From a virus, in IMG/VR virus record IMGVR_UViG_3300033141_003038, positions 1 to 30,383 of that record: a stretch of 30,383 nucleotides of DNA. The stretch is one strand, 5' to 3'. Below, piece after piece: positions 23,078-30,383 of this stretch. A program made the position numbers and the translations under genes. Numbering within the stretch: the stretch's first letter is position 1; the number at the start of each line of letters is the position of its first letter. The notes beneath the pieces are model-generated. The model was not told where the DNA came from. It worked only from the letters and a program-made list of their open reading frames with translations, and ran no database searches.

Positions 23078-24091
23078 TTAGCTTCCTTCTGTGATATTAG
23101 AGCGAACTCCAGCCGAGCTTGGCCTTGAACATACGAGCTGAATGCTGGTATAGATCCTTTGGATTTGACCCATCTGATCTTGCATCCAGAAGAAAGGACT
23201 TCTAGAGAAGCCATTCTTATCCATATAAAGCTGAGTAAAGTTAGTATTCAGGTAATAAATAGATCCTGTTGGTGCCAGAGGATCCCAGATGATTTCTGCA
23301 CCTTCATAGAAAAGGCCATCCTCAAATCCACCTTTACCAGTATCGGTATTAATGGTGATCTGTTTGCTGTTTTGAGCACCTATAAGAGTTTTAATCTTAG
23401 AATGGATGGCTTTAGACGTAACTATAAGATCGGGTTTAGCCGAAGGCGAACCGCCAAAGGTGCATCCTTTCATGTCTGTATCTATGTGTGTAAGCGTTAA
23501 CGAAGAAAGGTTAAGTGCATCACTTACATAATAGTTACGGAACCAGGAATCTGTGGCGCGATTGATACCAGCAACTGTGCCAGTTGTAGGATCGTCTGCA
23601 ACCCAATACTGGAGTCCATAGATAGGAGTAGGCATCTGCACTGTAGTTGAACCGAGTGTTGCATCAGTCCAAGTCAGCGTAGTTCCTGTTCCATCACAAA
23701 AGATACCAGCCGCCATAATCTTCTGTAAGAAGTCTTTGGCGTTTTCAAACTCTGTATTAATAAAATTAGCTATCTGCGCAGGTCCACTGTTGTCCATTTC
23801 AACATCTGTAGGAACAACAATGTCAGCCCTAATCTTTGAAGAGGCAATTGTTAGCGCATCATAGTTAGAATTATATTCTGCTGTCGCATCTGACAGGGCT
23901 TTAAAACCTCCACCAGACACAGAACCACTTCTAAGCGGAACATGAAAATATGCTCCACCATCAAAGCTCATTTTCTTTTCTGTAAGTCTACGAATAAGCG
24001 GATAATCATAGAAAATATTGTCTACCAGTGCCTGAAACGCAGGCTTGGTAAGAGACTCAAGATTTCCAAAATCAATTGTTTTCGAGCTCAT
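23078..24091 (-). CDS. Major capsid protein
   Basis: A 337-residue protein in the classic place after the scaffold. The N-terminus (LTKPAFQALVDNIFYDYPLI, then RRLTEKKMSFDGGAYFHVPL) is that of HK97-fold major capsid proteins of podovirus-like phages, and the helix with DFLQKIMAAGIFCDG fits the spine helix. The C-terminus has the IQRIYTSIQLVCSRPSSAGV strand. It assembles the icosahedral shell with the scaffold. AGAAGGAG precedes the ATG. Confidence 0.88.
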   Translation of the reverse strand: MSSKTIDFGNLESLTKPAFQALVDNIFYDYPLIRRLTEKKMSFDGGAYFHVPLRSGSVSGGGFKALSDATAEYNSNYDALTIASSKIRADIVVPTDVEMDNSGPAQIANFINTEFENAKDFLQKIMAAGIFCDGTGTTLTWTDATLGSTTVQMPTPIYGLQYWVADDPTTGTVAGINRATDSWFRNYYVSDALNLSSLTLTHIDTDMKGCTFGGSPSAKPDLIVTSKAIHSKIKTLIGAQNSKQITINTDTGKGGFEDGLFYEGAEIIWDPLAPTGSIYYLNTNFTQLYMDKNGFSRSPFFWMQDQMGQIQRIYTSIQLVCSRPSSAGVRSNITEGS

Positions 24092-24122
24092 TTCTTATCT
24101 CCTTCTATTATAGAGCCCTAAA

Positions 24123-25004
24123 TTAGTCGGGTAGACCGCCCAACTGTTTCATCATCTGTCTTTGAGCTTCCTGAAAGGATAAACGTTTGCCAGCTGATTC
24201 ACGTAAATCTTCTTTAGCTTTACGCCCTCTTGAGAGGTTTAGGTCGGGCTTCTCTTCAGGCTCTTCTATTTTTTTAAGTAATTCAGCAGCTTCTATCTTA
24301 GCTGCCTTGACAAACTTCTTATAAGAATCTGGATCGCTTATAGAGTCTATCTTATCAGGTGAAATATCCCATTCCTTTTCAAGCACTAAAAGAGTGGCTT
24401 TCTTAAGTCTTGGGTCTTCAACCATAGAATTAATGTTTTTATCAAACTGTTGTTTAAGCTGCTCTGCTTTCTCTTTATTCTCAAATGCAGAAATTCTTTG
24501 GTCCAGCTTGTTCTGTTTTACAATAGACTCTGCTCTTTTGAGCAGTTCATCAGCTTTAGAACTAAACTTTTCCTTTGCAGCTTCTTCGCCATATGATGCA
24601 GCGTATTCTGTATATTGCTTGTCTATGGCGTTGAACTCTTGCTCCAGCCCGGCTTCCTTAATTGTGTTAATAGCATTCAACTGTTCTTCAGTTAAGCCAT
24701 TAGTTTCCTCTTTTTTACTATCGAGCTTAGCTTTAAGTTCTTCAAACTCCTTAGAAAGATCTTCAAGCTTTTCGTTGGTGGCGTAATACTTATCCTTAAA
24801 AGACTGCTCTTCTCTTCTTGCTTTCTCTTCTTCTGTTATAGAGTCTCCTTTGGAATCTTTTGGAAGATCATCTTTGCTACCTTCCTTTTCGCCTTCCATT
24901 TTGTTGCCTTCCCCTTTGTTTTCCTCCTGTTCTTGAGATCCTTCCTCAGCAGGTTCCTCTTCTTTGAGAACTGCTTTTAATTCATTTAATAGTTCTTCTG
25001 ACAT
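24123..25004 (-). CDS. Scaffolding protein
   Basis: A 293-residue, very acidic and helical protein (EEEPAEEGSQEQEENKGEG near the start, then EEKARREEQSFKDKYYATNE). Nearly the whole length is predicted coiled coil, and the C-terminus is basic (RGRKAKEDLRESAGKRL), as needed to bind the capsid protein. It is located between portal and capsid, the place of scaffold proteins in P22-like and many other phages. TTAGGAGG lies before the ATG. Confidence 0.85.
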   Translation of the reverse strand: MSEELLNELKAVLKEEEPAEEGSQEQEENKGEGNKMEGEKEGSKDDLPKDSKGDSITEEEKARREEQSFKDKYYATNEKLEDLSKEFEELKAKLDSKKEETNGLTEEQLNAINTIKEAGLEQEFNAIDKQYTEYAASYGEEAAKEKFSSKADELLKRAESIVKQNKLDQRISAFENKEKAEQLKQQFDKNINSMVEDPRLKKATLLVLEKEWDISPDKIDSISDPDSYKKFVKAAKIEAAELLKKIEEPEEKPDLNLSRGRKAKEDLRESAGKRLSFQEAQRQMMKQLGGLPD

Positions 25005-25129
25005 CTTTCCTCCTAATAATCAAGGCGCTAGTAATCATAAAAGAGTTCACTAACTGCCTTTGAATTCATTAGTTCGTTCATTATATAATAACGCTAGTGA
25101 TAAAGCGTATTTTTATTGCCGTGCCTTTG

Positions 25130-25176
25130 TTATATACAAGCTTCTGTTATATATGGGTCCTGTTATACAAGGTCCT
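25130..25176. repeat. 16/17-nt imperfect repeats at the portal stop codon
   Basis: Three imperfect units begin TGTTATA, spaced 17 and then 16 nt. The last covers the portal stop codon (25163-25165). This is the same arrangement as at 5616 and 27687. Confidence 0.7.
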
Positions 25177-27211
25177 CTATTTCTTCATCTGGTACTAATG
25201 GTAGTTCTACTTGTTCTGGTTCTCCTGTACCTTCTCCTGTACCTTCTCCTGCACCTTCTCCTGCACCTTCTCCTGTAGCGCCTTCTGGAGTAATAGGCTT
25301 AGTTATTCCTGTTACATCAGGTTTTGCAATAGAGCCTTCAGTAGTAGGTAAACGACGCTCAAGTTCTGCCTTAAGAGTTAATATCATGGCGTCCCTTTCC
25401 TTTTTCATCTCATTACGTATAAACTCAGTTGTATTAATACCTTCACGTTTTGCTCTTTCTACTTCAATTTTGCCCTGAGTATCCATAATCTTAGAGTTCT
25501 TCTCTGCTTCCAGCTTCTGGTTTTGCTCTATTACCTTATCAAAGTTGCTCTGCATTTCATCTATCATTAGCTGCTGCTTTTGCATCATTTGCATAGCCTG
25601 GTTAAGCTGATCTTTTAGGGCCTTCATTGAGTCAAACTTAGCCATTATTTCATCTTTGTTCTCAAGACCAAGATAGTCTAATAGGACTTCTCTTGGTATG
25701 TAGGGGAGTCCATCTTCTGCCGTTGCTTGACTGAGGGTCATCATAAGATTAGCCATTGATTGCTCGTCTTTGGGCAGTTCAGTATCCTTACATATGAAAA
25801 CATCAAAATCTTCTATAAGAGCTTTAAGTGCAAATGGGAGCTTTTTAACAGAACGAAGGTTTCTACCAAACCGTATAGGAGTATCTTTAGAATGTACCTG
25901 TAAGAACATCTTGCCCCAAATGCCAAAAGCCTTCCTTAGAGTTTCCTCTAAAGAGCGTAATGCTGGCCTAAGCCTTCTTTGTATAATGTCATCAACAACA
26001 ACAAAAGCTTTAGATGACTCTATTCTTCCCCTTGTTCTTCCTTCACTAACCTCATGCATACCTGTTTTATCTCTTGCCATCTGCTGTACATTAGCATGAA
26101 GAATCATTGCTTCATTAATTGTTGATGTTCCAGGTATATATTGCACGCCTGAAGCATCTCTAACAGGTATCTTCTGTCCTATTTCATTTGATAAACGATC
26201 AGGGAATAAAAGGGTTTCAGGTTCATATACAATCTTTGAATTGCCGACCATTCTGAAGTTCCAGAATCCCTGTTGAACTGTCATATCATCCATAACTTGC
26301 AGAGGAACTAATCCTCTTGAATATGGAATGCCTTCTGTTTCTTCTATGTGGTCTGGAATAAAGTCTATAATGGGGATACAGCCATATGTGTTATCTTGTT
26401 CCTGTAATATAGTTATGCCGCCTTCTGGCTGTCCTGTTACAAATAGATATATCTTATCCTTTAGGTATGCTTCAACAAGCCAAACCTTTGCCTCTTTATA
26501 TTCTCCTTCTGTTGAAATATACTCAAATGGAATACTAATAGAGGGGTCTCCAACAACATCTACACCATACTCTTCCATTATAGTTTCAACAGATTCTTTG
26601 CGCTTATACATAACATAGCGCCTATCTTCCGGTCTTTTTGCATCAGGGTCTACTAATATATCTTCCTCGAATAGAACGTCTGCAACTATATCATTATCAA
26701 TAAAGCGCCATCTTAGCCACGCTCTTCCATCAATAAAGGCATTCTTTGTTAGGATTTCAATAGTAACATCAAATGCAGCTTTTTCCCACCAGCTTTCTAC
26801 TGAGAAATCTATAACGTTATTAATGAAAGATTCAAGGCTTCCTCTTACCTTTTCAAGCTCCGGGGCTATCCATACATACTTCTGGTCTTCTCCTGCAAGG
26901 TCCATAGCATCCATAAAGGTTTGTACATAGTCCTCTTTAAGTACCGGGTTAAGAAAGAACCTTGGTCTTTTCTCTGTTAGCATTGATGTGCGAAGATCTA
27001 TATTAGAGGAAACAACACCAGAACGAAAAAGGCTTCTGCGAGTTTCATCGTCAGTAGCCATCTTAAAATAGTCTTTAGACTCTTTATTGGTGTAAAACTC
27101 TCTTAAATCTTTGCGCTCGCTCTTGGTTTCTCTATTAACTCTCATACCTTCAAGAAAGAATCCATTGAGCTTTTTCTTGATAGCATTTACATCTTTTTCT
27201 TTATCGAGCAT
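25163..27211 (-). CDS. Portal protein (P22-like)
   Basis: A 682-residue protein. Residues about 20-130 are the N-terminal clip/stem side (REFYTNKESKDYFKMATDDE, then NIDLRTSMLTEKRPRFFLNP), and the middle has the portal pattern WLRWRFIDNDIVADVLFEED, ILVDPDAKRPEDRRYV and IPYSRGLVPLQVMDDMTVQQ. Residues about 540-620 are a long helix (DQLNQAMQMMQKQQLMIDEM), the barrel-like end. Residues about 644-664 are a Gly/Glu repeat (GEGAGEGAGEGTGEGTGE) made from a 12-nt DNA repeat. Twelve copies form the ring through which DNA is pumped. It follows the terminase with one small gene between. AAGGATG precedes the ATG. Confidence 0.9.
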   Translation of the reverse strand: MLDKEKDVNAIKKKLNGFFLEGMRVNRETKSERKDLREFYTNKESKDYFKMATDDETRRSLFRSGVVSSNIDLRTSMLTEKRPRFFLNPVLKEDYVQTFMDAMDLAGEDQKYVWIAPELEKVRGSLESFINNVIDFSVESWWEKAAFDVTIEILTKNAFIDGRAWLRWRFIDNDIVADVLFEEDILVDPDAKRPEDRRYVMYKRKESVETIMEEYGVDVVGDPSISIPFEYISTEGEYKEAKVWLVEAYLKDKIYLFVTGQPEGGITILQEQDNTYGCIPIIDFIPDHIEETEGIPYSRGLVPLQVMDDMTVQQGFWNFRMVGNSKIVYEPETLLFPDRLSNEIGQKIPVRDASGVQYIPGTSTINEAMILHANVQQMARDKTGMHEVSEGRTRGRIESSKAFVVVDDIIQRRLRPALRSLEETLRKAFGIWGKMFLQVHSKDTPIRFGRNLRSVKKLPFALKALIEDFDVFICKDTELPKDEQSMANLMMTLSQATAEDGLPYIPREVLLDYLGLENKDEIMAKFDSMKALKDQLNQAMQMMQKQQLMIDEMQSNFDKVIEQNQKLEAEKNSKIMDTQGKIEVERAKREGINTTEFIRNEMKKERDAMILTLKAELERRLPTTEGSIAKPDVTGITKPITPEGATGEGAGEGAGEGTGEGTGEPEQVELPLVPDEEIEDLV
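25221..25280. repeat. 12-nt in-frame repeat in the portal C-terminus
   Basis: Five 12-nt units (TCTCCTGTACCT or TCTCCTGCACCT, the last diverged) encode a Gly-Glu-rich tail. The period is a multiple of three, unlike the non-coding arrays. Confidence 0.92.
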
Positions 27212-27235
27212 AAAAACATCCTTTTCTTGCCTTGA

Positions 27236-27265
27236 TTAACTAGCCTTTGATTAACCAACAAATGG
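27236..27265. repeat. Imperfect duplication at a stop codon
   Basis: GCCTTGATTAACTA and GCCTTTGATTAACC lie side by side; the second covers the stop codon (27251-27253) of the gene at 27251-27580. Confidence 0.7.
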
Positions 27266-27580
27266 TTCCTTTTTCTTTGCTCTATGAGAAATATAGAATC
27301 CATCGTCACTTTCAGTTATCTTCTCAACCTTTACCTCTGTACTAACAACAAGCTCAATCGGTATGTTATTAAAAACTTTCATTAGCTTCAGATAACTCTT
27401 TGGTGTACAATATATCTTTAGTTCATTAAGGTTAGAAAATCTAAAGCCGCATTCCTGTGCTTCTTCAAGAATTATCTCTAAAAGAGATGTTATTCTTGTG
27501 TCTTTCGTCCCACCAAGTGAATCCATACTTCCTAATACACCTGAAATGTGGTCGTGTGCACTACTTATTATTGTTACCAT
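27251..27580 (-). CDS. Hypothetical protein between terminase and portal
   Basis: A 109-residue protein (opening MVTIISSAHDHISGVLGSMD) with no recognised family. It has short helices and strands and a basic C-terminus. I placed the start at the ATG at 27580 because GGGAG lies about 10 nt upstream; an upstream ATG at 27613 has no ribosome site. Its place between the large terminase and the portal is where a small terminase or a head-packaging gene could lie, but it lacks an obvious helix-turn-helix. Confidence 0.75.
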   Translation of the reverse strand: MVTIISSAHDHISGVLGSMDSLGGTKDTRITSLLEIILEEAQECGFRFSNLNELKIYCTPKSYLKLMKVFNNIPIELVVSTEVKVEKITESDDGFYISHRAKKKEPFVG

Positions 27581-27626
27581 ATTGTTTTCTCTCCCATAAA
27601 AGTCTCTCGTCATAAATGTAAAAACA

Positions 27627-27657
27627 GGGGTGATACAAATAAAGTACTTATCACTCC
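27627..27657. promoter_or_regulatory. Inverted repeat in the terminase-27251 gap
   Basis: GGGGTGATA (27627-27635) can pair with TATCACTCC (27649-27657) with one G-T pair. No T-run follows. It may be a weak hairpin or a protein-binding site. Confidence 0.3.
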
Positions 27658-27686
27658 TATGATATAATAACGAGGGGTTAATAACC

Positions 27687-27734
27687 AGCGTTATTAATGT
27701 CCAGTATTATCAATATCCAACATTATCAATAACC
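27687..27734. repeat. Three 16-nt imperfect units spanning the terminase stop codon
   Basis: Units at 27687-27702, 27703-27718 and 27719-27734 (agcgttattaatgtcc, agtattatcaatatcc, aacattatcaataacc) cover the stop codon of the terminase gene (27710-27712), so its last residues are encoded inside the repeat. Confidence 0.8.
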
Positions 27735-29716
27735 CTGATTCTTTTGGCCTTTTTAGGTCTTGGAGCCTTTGGCATAATCCTTGGATAGAATTCTCCAAGG
27801 ATTATTGCAAGCCCAAATGCTGTTACAAGGTCGTCATGGTGGCCATATGCAGCTAAAGGCTTACCGTTATTGTCATATTTAAGGTGTGATAACTCTGAAA
27901 AAAGCCTCCTGCAAGGCACCATTATACCTCTTTCTGATACCATCTTTATTAGCTGCTGGTATAAAATCTTCCTTGAGGGCTCAGTTGTGCTGAATCCATA
28001 TCTTTTCTTTGATGGGGCAGAAAGCACATTAATGGTTTTCTTAGGCTTATCTAATTCAAGATCCTTGGCTATATTGGGATATATCTTCCTTAAGTTTCTT
28101 ATGGTCTCGCCTCCTGGGCCATTCCTTTCTACAAGGATATTTGCCTGGTTATAGCGGTTTCCTATTGCCTCAAGCACTATAGCAAAGTTATCTGGTGTGG
28201 GCCTTTCTGCAAATGTTACTGCCACAACATACTCGCTTATTGGGCCTAATGAGCTTTTGTCTAATGAAGGCTCTTGTTTTGCTAACTTATCAATGGTTCT
28301 ACCTCTTACTATTGGGCCATTATCATCTTCAGGGCTCTTGTCCTTTGGTCTTAAAACAACTACAGCGCTGCGGTCTGTTGTGTTATTCTGTCCAACTACT
28401 ATTCCTTCTGCCACATCTGCCCCTATAAGGTAGGAATATCCTTCCTTTGGCTCCTCGAACACCCAAAGTGGGCCATCAGCATGAGGGAATATAGAACCTG
28501 TATTATCTATCATATAGCGCTTTGGTTCTATAAGGCTGTTCTCATGAGGCTCTATCTGCTCTACTGGGAACACACTTCTTCCAGTACTTACGAATGCACT
28601 CTCTGGTGTATCGGGCATTTCCTGTAGAGTTAAGGATAGGTTCCTGCCATTCTCAACATACTTCCCATGCCAGAAATGTAACTGTTCAAGAGATAGGTTA
28701 TGCCTTTCTCTCATCTTACGTTCATATGAGATCATACTGCGCTCAAAGTCTATCTTAGACTTATCTGAGGAAAAGGGTGTTTTATAGCGGGGATCCTTCC
28801 ACCAAGGGAAGAAGAAGCGGTCATATTCATCATCGTCTGATGTCCATAGATCATAAAAGATGTTATCCTTGCCATTAGCGGTGGTTTCATATACAACAAC
28901 TATTCCAGCTCCTTTACCATAGCAGTGGGTTAATGCAGGAACTAAAGTTTGAGCATAATCGTAGTATGCCACCTCTGAGGCATGAATGAACTGTACTGTA
29001 TATGATCTAACGCTATCAGGACTTTTAGCTGTCATAACATTAACTTTGCCGCCAGCAGGGTCCTTGTATTCAAGGCACCTGCTGCCCTTAACATCCTTTA
29101 TCTTTCCAACCCTTTCCATAAGGTAAGGATTGCCCCATTCATCATAGTTTAAAACCTGGTTATAAAGGTCATTCTTGAAGAAGTTCTTGTACATATCAAA
29201 CAGTATGGCAGAGGCACCTTCGTAGTGGGCTAGAACCATGCCTGATATGCCTGGATTACGCTTCATGCGCCTATAAAACTCTGCCTCTATAAGGGTTGAA
29301 AAGCCCATCTTACGGGCCTTTAATATGAGAATAAGACAGGGCTTGCCCTCTCTTTGCTTCTGCTGTATGTGGTCCCATAACTCCTTCTGATAGAAATAAG
29401 GCTCAAAAGGCACTTTGTTCCCATCAACGTCCTTGATCCATAGCCCTGAAAGCTCCCTGTAAGGGTCCAGGTGTCTAACAAGGGCCTCAAGGGGGATTAC
29501 TGCATTATCTCTTATAGCAGCCGCCTGCTTCTGGTGTACAGGGGAACCTGTGGCTAATTCCATCATGGACTCTTTCCACAGGTCTAACATCTGTACAACT
29601 GGCTTGATTTGGTGCTGGTGTTCTACTTCATTAAAATCGGGGCTATAGAAAGGGGTTAACTCGCTATTAAATACATAATCGTCCCACATCTGTTCAACTT
29701 CAGGGAATCCTAACAT
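27710..29716 (-). CDS. Terminase large subunit
   Basis: A 668-residue ATPase-nuclease that cuts and packages the genome into the capsid. Walker A is KARKMGFST (residues 133-141). The Walker-B-like segment is VQFIHASEVAYYD with Glu248. Motif III is ETTANG (277-282). The nuclease part has Asp434 (IGADVAEG), Glu530 (ILVERNG) and Asp628/Asp629 (GHHDDL), the acidic residues of the RNase H-like fold. The first ~95 residues precede the ATPase. AAGGAG lies 11 nt before the ATG. It opens the leftward operon; its last codons lie in a 16-nt repeat array. Confidence 0.95.
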   Translation of the reverse strand: MLGFPEVEQMWDDYVFNSELTPFYSPDFNEVEHQHQIKPVVQMLDLWKESMMELATGSPVHQKQAAAIRDNAVIPLEALVRHLDPYRELSGLWIKDVDGNKVPFEPYFYQKELWDHIQQKQREGKPCLILILKARKMGFSTLIEAEFYRRMKRNPGISGMVLAHYEGASAILFDMYKNFFKNDLYNQVLNYDEWGNPYLMERVGKIKDVKGSRCLEYKDPAGGKVNVMTAKSPDSVRSYTVQFIHASEVAYYDYAQTLVPALTHCYGKGAGIVVVYETTANGKDNIFYDLWTSDDDEYDRFFFPWWKDPRYKTPFSSDKSKIDFERSMISYERKMRERHNLSLEQLHFWHGKYVENGRNLSLTLQEMPDTPESAFVSTGRSVFPVEQIEPHENSLIEPKRYMIDNTGSIFPHADGPLWVFEEPKEGYSYLIGADVAEGIVVGQNNTTDRSAVVVLRPKDKSPEDDNGPIVRGRTIDKLAKQEPSLDKSSLGPISEYVVAVTFAERPTPDNFAIVLEAIGNRYNQANILVERNGPGGETIRNLRKIYPNIAKDLELDKPKKTINVLSAPSKKRYGFSTTEPSRKILYQQLIKMVSERGIMVPCRRLFSELSHLKYDNNGKPLAAYGHHDDLVTAFGLAIILGEFYPRIMPKAPRPKKAKRIRVIDNVGY

Positions 29717-29754
29717 CTGGTCATCATCTCCTTCTTAAATCTCTCAGAAGTCTC

Positions 29755-29792
29755 TTAGTATCTTAACTTAGCGTTAGTATCTTAACTTAGCG
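29755..29792. repeat. 19-nt tandem duplication in the terminase leader
   Basis: TTAGTATCTTAACTTAGCG at 29755-29773 and 29774-29792, perfect, about 40 bp upstream of the terminase start. Confidence 0.92.
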
Positions 29793-29799
29793 CATAATA

Positions 29800-29840
29800 T
29801 ACCAAGAGTAGCTATACCAAGAGTAGCTATACCAAGAGTG
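29800..29840. repeat. 15-nt tandem repeat in the terminase leader
   Basis: TACCAAGAGTAGCTA twice (29800-29814, 29815-29829), then a partial third copy (taccaagagtg). Confidence 0.9.
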
Positions 29841-29879
29841 AGAAGTGGCCGGACTTTCCTGTTTTCACCCATATCTTCT

Positions 29880-29903
29880 CTAAGGGAACACCACACCCCT
29901 TAG
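29880..29903. other. Hairpin in the terminase leader
   Basis: CTAAGGG (29880-29886) and CCCTTAG (29897-29903) are perfect inverted copies with a 10-nt loop. CCCTAAG at 29933-29939 could compete for CTTAG. Together with 29948-29964 it suggests a folded leader on the minus-strand transcript. Confidence 0.5.
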
Positions 29904-29947
29904 CCAAACCATTCCTGATGTGCACCGAGGGTCCCTAAGCAATCCAG

Positions 29948-29964
29948 CCTACCTCTTTGGTAGG
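29948..29964. other. Second hairpin in the leader
   Basis: CCTACC and GGTAGG are perfect inverted copies around TCTTT, immediately downstream (minus strand) of the predicted -10 box, so it would be the first fold of a leftward transcript. Confidence 0.5.
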
Positions 29965-29970
29965 ATTATA
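29965..29970 (-). promoter_or_regulatory. Possible -10 box of the leftward late operon
   Basis: Minus-strand TATAAT, about 250 bp before the terminase start. The -35 region has only a weak match (CCAACA at 18 bp), so the promoter may need an activator or the phage sigma-like protein, or may not exist. A transcript would begin near 29958 and carry a folded leader of about 240 nt. Confidence 0.3.
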
Positions 29971-30072
29971 GGGATTAAGTTGTTTCTTTGTTGGGGGGAA
30001 TTGTTGTTCTTTGTATGGGTTGGGGGAAATGGTTTGTAGTAAATGGTCTATGGAATAGTTTATTTATGGGCG

Positions 30073-30124
30073 CGCTTCCTTGGTACGCTTCCTTGGTACG
30101 CTTCCTTGGTACGCTTCCTTGGTA
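30073..30124. repeat. 13-nt tandem array
   Basis: Four perfect copies of CGCTTCCTTGGTA. Confidence 0.95.
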
Positions 30125-30184
30125 CGGGCTTATTAGGCCAGGCTTCCTATACTAGCTCCTATATCTTAGCGCAGCTCCTGTATC

Positions 30185-30232
30185 TGTATATAACTCTTGG
30201 TGTATATAATTCTTGGTGTATATAATTCTTGG
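30185..30232. repeat. 16-nt tandem array (tgtatataattcttgg)
   Basis: Three units at 30185, 30201 and 30217, the first with one change, again exactly 16 nt. The next 16 nt (30233-30248) begins the same way and then diverges. Confidence 0.92.
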
Positions 30233-30315
30233 TGTATATACTATGATATTGTATGCAATAGTACTGTATAGTACTGTATTGTATGTAATAGTATGCTATT
30301 GTACTGTATTGTATA

Positions 30316-30383
30316 TAGTATAAGGCTTAGGTAGTATAAGGCTTAGGTAGTATAAGGCTTAGGTAGTATAAGGCTTAGGTAGT
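30316..30383. repeat. Terminal direct repeat, right copy
   Basis: Identical to 1-68 and in the same orientation: four copies of TAGTATAAGGCTTAGG plus TAGT. See the left copy. Confidence 0.97.

Larger units (their letters stand above)
29717..30383. other. Non-coding control region, right part
   Basis: No credible gene. From the terminase start outwards it holds a 19-nt duplication (29755-29792), 15-nt repeats (29800-29840), a GC-richer hairpin region (29840-29964), a 13-nt array (30073-30124), a 16-nt array (30185-30232), TGTATGCAATAGTACT (30250-30265), related TGTATGnAATAG repeats, and the terminal repeat. It is the leader and upstream region of the leftward operon and, if circular, joins to 1-2174. 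Confidence 0.8.

Noticed and set aside
29845-29865. Minus-strand AGGAAAGTCCGG, the hallmark of RNase P RNA
   Set aside because: Only about 130 nt remain before the terminase gene and none of the other conserved RNase P segments is visible, so it is most likely chance.
30043-30225. 60-codon plus-strand frame at the right end
   Set aside because: It is a translation of the 13- and 16-nt tandem repeats with no ribosome site.

Overview
The window reads as a nearly or fully complete genome of a tailed phage (Caudoviricetes) with a podovirus-type virion. It carries a large terminase, a P22-like portal, scaffold, HK97-fold capsid, decoration protein, head-tail adaptor, beta-propeller nozzle, internal (ejection) proteins and several fibre proteins. 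There is no tape measure, tail tube or sheath. Almost every gene has a canonical Shine-Dalgarno sequence (AAGGAG/GGAGG 5-10 nt from the start), base composition is AT-rich, and stops are standard, so the host is a bacterium; I cannot name it. The first 68 and last 68 bases are identical and in the same orientation, which suggests a circular or circularly permuted molecule of about 30,315 unique bases. The shared 68 bases are themselves a 16-nt tandem repeat, so circularity is likely but not proven.

Layout: (1) 29717-30383 joined through the ends to 1-2174 is one ~2.8 kb non-coding control region. It holds many short tandem arrays, dispersed motifs, a candidate origin (iteron-like repeats beside an AT-only palindrome) and two paralogous elements that look like structured RNAs. 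(2) 2175-4661 is a short rightward operon of five small genes: an unknown protein, a pyrimidine-dimer glycosylase (T4 endonuclease V family), an orphan winged-helix domain like the C-terminus of P4/D5 primases, a sigma-70 region-2-like protein and an HNH endonuclease. (3) 4672-4763 is a possible small RNA ending in a strong hairpin terminator between the converging operons. (4) 29716 down to 4802 is one long leftward late operon encoding packaging, head, neck, ejection and fibre proteins, then small unknown genes. It includes a 49-residue gene at 6199-6348 and one internal terminator at 22500-22533.

Working together: the rightward operon probably supplies early DNA-binding, transcription and repair functions, and the leftward operon builds the particle. 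I recognise no DNA polymerase, helicase, full primase, single-strand-binding protein, recombinase, integrase, small terminase, endolysin or classical holin. Either the genome depends wholly on host (or partner) replication and lysis, or part of a larger genome is missing at the repeat-rich ends.

Most unusual is a genome-wide pattern of tandem duplications. In the control region many arrays have a 16-nt period and even lie on a continuous 16-nt grid. Inside genes the periods are 12 or 15 nt, which preserves frame. At least five leftward genes have a 14-18 nt tandem duplication covering or abutting their stop codon.
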